Part shown: positions 61,876 to 64,000 of the stretch, in pieces | How the letters are laid out: every line of letters begins with the position of its first letter | Position numbering within the stretch: position 1 is the first letter of the stretch | NCBI GenBank assembly: GCA_009103225.1 | Contig: RHPI01001737.1 | Location: 508,286 to 572,285, forward strand | Direction of reading: 5' to 3' | Length of the DNA stretch: 64,000 bases | Source: Chlorokybus atmophyticus | Taxonomy: Eukaryota; Streptophyta; Chlorokybophyceae; Chlorokybales; Chlorokybaceae | Translations under genes and position numbers: made by a program | The notes under the pieces: generated by a model | Databases searched by the model: none | Told to the model about the DNA's origin: nothing | The model's input: the letters and a program-made list of their open reading frames with translations, nothing else

Positions 61876-62155
61876 ATGCGAGCGATGGCGGCTGAGATCA
61901 AGAAGCGCGTCACCATAGCTCTGATGACGATAGTGTGCGTGTACGCGCTTGCCAGTGAGCATGTGCTTGTGCGTATGTGTTGACAAACGAGTGAATATGC
62001 TGTTAGCGAGCAAACAACTCCAGGTGCAAGGGGAGGTGGAGGCGATGCGCAGCGAGATGACGACACTGATGGAGCAGGCGAGGCAGGAGCTTGCCCGCCA
62101 ACAGCACAGCACAACAGCAACAAAGACAACAGCATTGGCACCTTTCAGCTTGTGA
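61876..62155 (+). CDS. 75-aa single-pass membrane protein with coiled-coil tail
   Basis: Two exons (61876-61954 and 62007-62155) join in phase across a short 52-bp intron. Residues 1-9 are charged (MRAMAAEIKK), then one hydrophobic helix (VTIALMTIVCVYALA), then a helical stretch with heptad character (LQVQGEVEAMRSEMTTLMEQ) and a Thr/Ala-rich end. No family recognised. The layout, a short N-terminus with one helix and a coiled coil, is common among small organelle-membrane assembly factors. Upstream exons cannot be excluded. Confidence 0.4.
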
Positions 62156-62396
62156 CGTTGACATTGTTGTTGGGGGGTGGTTGCTGACATCTTGTTGTGT
62201 GCTCGTGGGAGGGGGGAAGTGATGAGAAAGGCTCTTGTGGACTTGAGGGCCAAGGCGACCCTTGTTGCGGTGGCCTGTACACATGTCCGACCGATGGTGT
62301 GTAGACACTCCCGTCGCTAAGAGAGTTGCGCATGCACGCGCGTGCACACGAACATACACGTACGCCCGCACACATGATGACATCTTCTTGTTCAAA

Positions 62397-63737
62397 TCAG
62401 TGACATGAGCGGCGAGAGCGCGGAGTGTGGCCGCATTATCGGAGCCGAGCCCACAACACAAAGTCATCCAAAGTCCGGCTTGCCCTTCGTGCGAGCCTAT
62501 GCGTGTGCGGGTTGGTGGGATGTATCAGGCAAGGCCACGTGCGGCAGCGGAGACCATGACGGAGGGCAACCTGAATGAGGAGGACACCACCCTTGTTCCA
62601 AAGAGCGAGGTGCTGCGTGTACACATGTGTGGTAACCCAACTGCCAGCAGCACCGAACTGCCAATGACACCAATCTGCCAGCAGAACAGCTCACCCACCC
62701 GAACGGCCCTGCACGTAGGCAGCGCACAGCGACGGTTACGGTAGAATGGCAGCATGAGCGGCGAGATGCAGAGAGTGGCGGGGAAGAGGGAGAGGGAGAG
62801 CGATAGGGAGGGAGTCGTCGTCATTGTGAACTGCCATGTTGCCCGTTGACACCAGCGACTAGCAGCAGCACGTGCGGGCAGGTAATGACAAACGTGTGCA
62901 TGGACATGCATGCATCTAACAGGGAAGGCTGGTAGCTGGTAGTTTAGTGCAGTAGGTTAGCGCGGTGGTGACAACGGTGAGATGTATATACTAGTATGCA
63001 AGTAGTGCTTGAGTGGTTGTTGCGCATTAAATGTGTTTGCCTATTAGCACGTCATGTATCCTGTACACATGTGTGGTTGTGCATGTGCTTGCATAGGTGT
63101 ATGTATGCGTGTGGGACATGCGTGTGGTAGACCAATGCATGGCGGCAATGCTGTGTGCTTCAACAGGCATGATTGGATACACACGCGCACACACACACGC
63201 ACTCATATGTGCACGCACACAAAGGCACACACACCATCACACCCACTTGTTTTCCCATGTGCTGGGGCAGCTTCCAACTAAATTGACAGAAGGGGAGCGG
63301 GGGTGCCAGGCTACAGGTGGAAAGGTGTGAACCACGTTGGTCGGCAGAACAGCGTGTCGGAGGAGACTGTATTGTAAGAGTGTGAGGGTGCTACACTGTA
63401 TGGAATTGCTTTTTCTCCGCGCAATGCATAGACTCCGCAAGCAACAGCGTTGTTGCTGTGGCTGCTGCTTGAACACAAAGGTCTCTTTGTCAGCTCGCTC
63501 TCTCTCACTCCCACTGTCACCTGCTGAGGTTGCGCGTGCGAGCCGAGGAGAGGGGATCTGTCCCAAGGTGCTCTGGGATGATGTAGGGTTCTAGCAGGAG
63601 GCAGAAGTGGTGGGGTGGGGTGGGGAGCAGTTGCGGTTGCTATTGTAGAGGTCGACGTCAATGGCATTTTGCGTCAGGGCGTCAAGATCAACAACAACAA
63701 CAACAACAACAGAGGTCAAGCCCCGGAGTCTCATTGC
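62397..63737 (-). CDS. Unresolved minus-strand membrane-protein locus
   Basis: Candidate exons: 63590-63737 (FRAAMRLRGLTS, a polyvaline run from GTT repeats, then DLDALTQNAIDVDLYNSN), about 63460-63530 (DSGSERERADKETFVFK), 62525-62780 (LPFYRNRRCALPT, then the hydrophobic VGELFCWQIGVIGSSVLLAV) and about 62390-62450 (LGSDNAATLRALAAHVTDLN). The order suggests a membrane protein running leftward from the right edge of the window. The joins are not established and no family is recognised. Confidence 0.25.
62916..62969 (+). repeat. Dispersed element, diverged copy
   Basis: Runs from CTAACAGGG to TAGCGCGGTGGT, 54 bases, preceded by ATGCATGCAT as in other copies. Confidence 0.5.
63690..63711 (+). 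repeat. (AAC)n trinucleotide tract
   Basis: Seven AAC units. Read on the minus strand, they encode a polyvaline run in the candidate exon noted at 63590-63737. Confidence 0.9.
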
Positions 63738-64000
63738 GGCCCGAAATGCCAATGTCGAGGACTCTCAAAAAACGACTTTGATTCCTTGGCTTCAATTGGG
63801 ATGTGCCTTGCCATTGATTGTGCAGGGTGGGATGCGCCAATTCAATCCAACCGTGAGTTTGTTGGTGATACGCGCATGTGTTGTACACACGTGTTGTGCA
63901 CAAATCGGGATGCATCACATCCAATGCCTCAACCCCAAAACAATCAACGCAACATGCTTATCATGCGTACAAAAGCGCTCACCATTAAGCACAAACCCAA

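Noticed and set aside
61443-62253. Long minus-strand frames of 206-232 codons
   Set aside because: Translate CA/ACAACC repeats and Ser/Pro/Leu low complexity. The plus-strand two-exon micro-gene is the better reading where they overlap.
1-64000. CRISPR arrays, prophage or prokaryotic operons
   Set aside because: No regularly spaced identical repeats and no Shine-Dalgarno gene strings. Every recognised gene has spliceosomal introns.

Overview
This is a stretch of intron-rich eukaryotic nuclear DNA. Genes are split into many short exons with GTGAG/GTAAG-type donors and CAG/TAG acceptors. Introns are mostly 60-400 bp and rich in TG/CA and TGCATG strings. The gene set points to a green-lineage (Viridiplantae) alga, possibly an early streptophyte. 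It holds a plastid-type circularly permuted GTPase (BPG2/YqeH), an OSB-type organellar single-strand DNA-binding protein with a PDF motif, a PIN-like/PILS carrier, a DUF218 protein of plant type and a ZZ finger of plant NBR1 type. The lineage is inference. No rRNA, tRNA, CRISPR array or virus-like gene was recognised.

Layout, left to right: a (CT)n tract; a multi-pass membrane class-3 lipase (836-4238, minus) whose core is broken by two frame offsets; a ZUP1/UFM1-protease-family deubiquitinase (6760-9140, minus) with a tiny membrane/zinc-ribbon gene 24 bp upstream (9165-9558, minus); a DUF218 protein (11680-13784, minus) divergent from a PILS carrier (14376-16916, plus); a gene-poor AT-richer stretch to about 20.7 kb; a long calponin-homology/coiled-coil cytoskeletal gene (20807-27594, plus); a poorly resolved membrane-protein locus (minus, about 27.9-28.9 kb); two MRS2/CorA magnesium-channel paralogues tail to tail (29190-32525 plus, 33036-36513 minus); the OSB gene (37012-38889, plus); a small single-pass membrane protein (40001-41289, minus); BPG2 (42306-45798, minus); an NDUFAF6-type complex I assembly factor (46840-49380, minus); an SMP/C2 membrane tether (50454-55032, plus); diphthine synthase DPH5 (56861-58585, minus); a C2H2 zinc-finger protein (59602-60354, plus); a 75-aa membrane micro-gene (61876-62155, plus); and an unresolved minus-strand locus at the right edge.

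The genes are unrelated housekeeping functions: organelle biogenesis, ion and lipid membranes, ubiquitin and translation factors. There is no operon-like system. Most models were rebuilt exon by exon by keeping reading phase across splice sites. Eight close perfectly from start to stop codon: ZUP1, DUF218, both MRS2, OSB, BPG2, DPH5 and the zinc finger. Only the lipase fails, and it fails twice.

Between the genes lie two non-coding patterns. One is a dispersed element of about 60 bp bounded by CTAACGGGG and TAGCCCGGTGGT. The other is a set of perfect inverted repeats with very short loops, with arms up to 22 bp, in introns and intergenic DNA.
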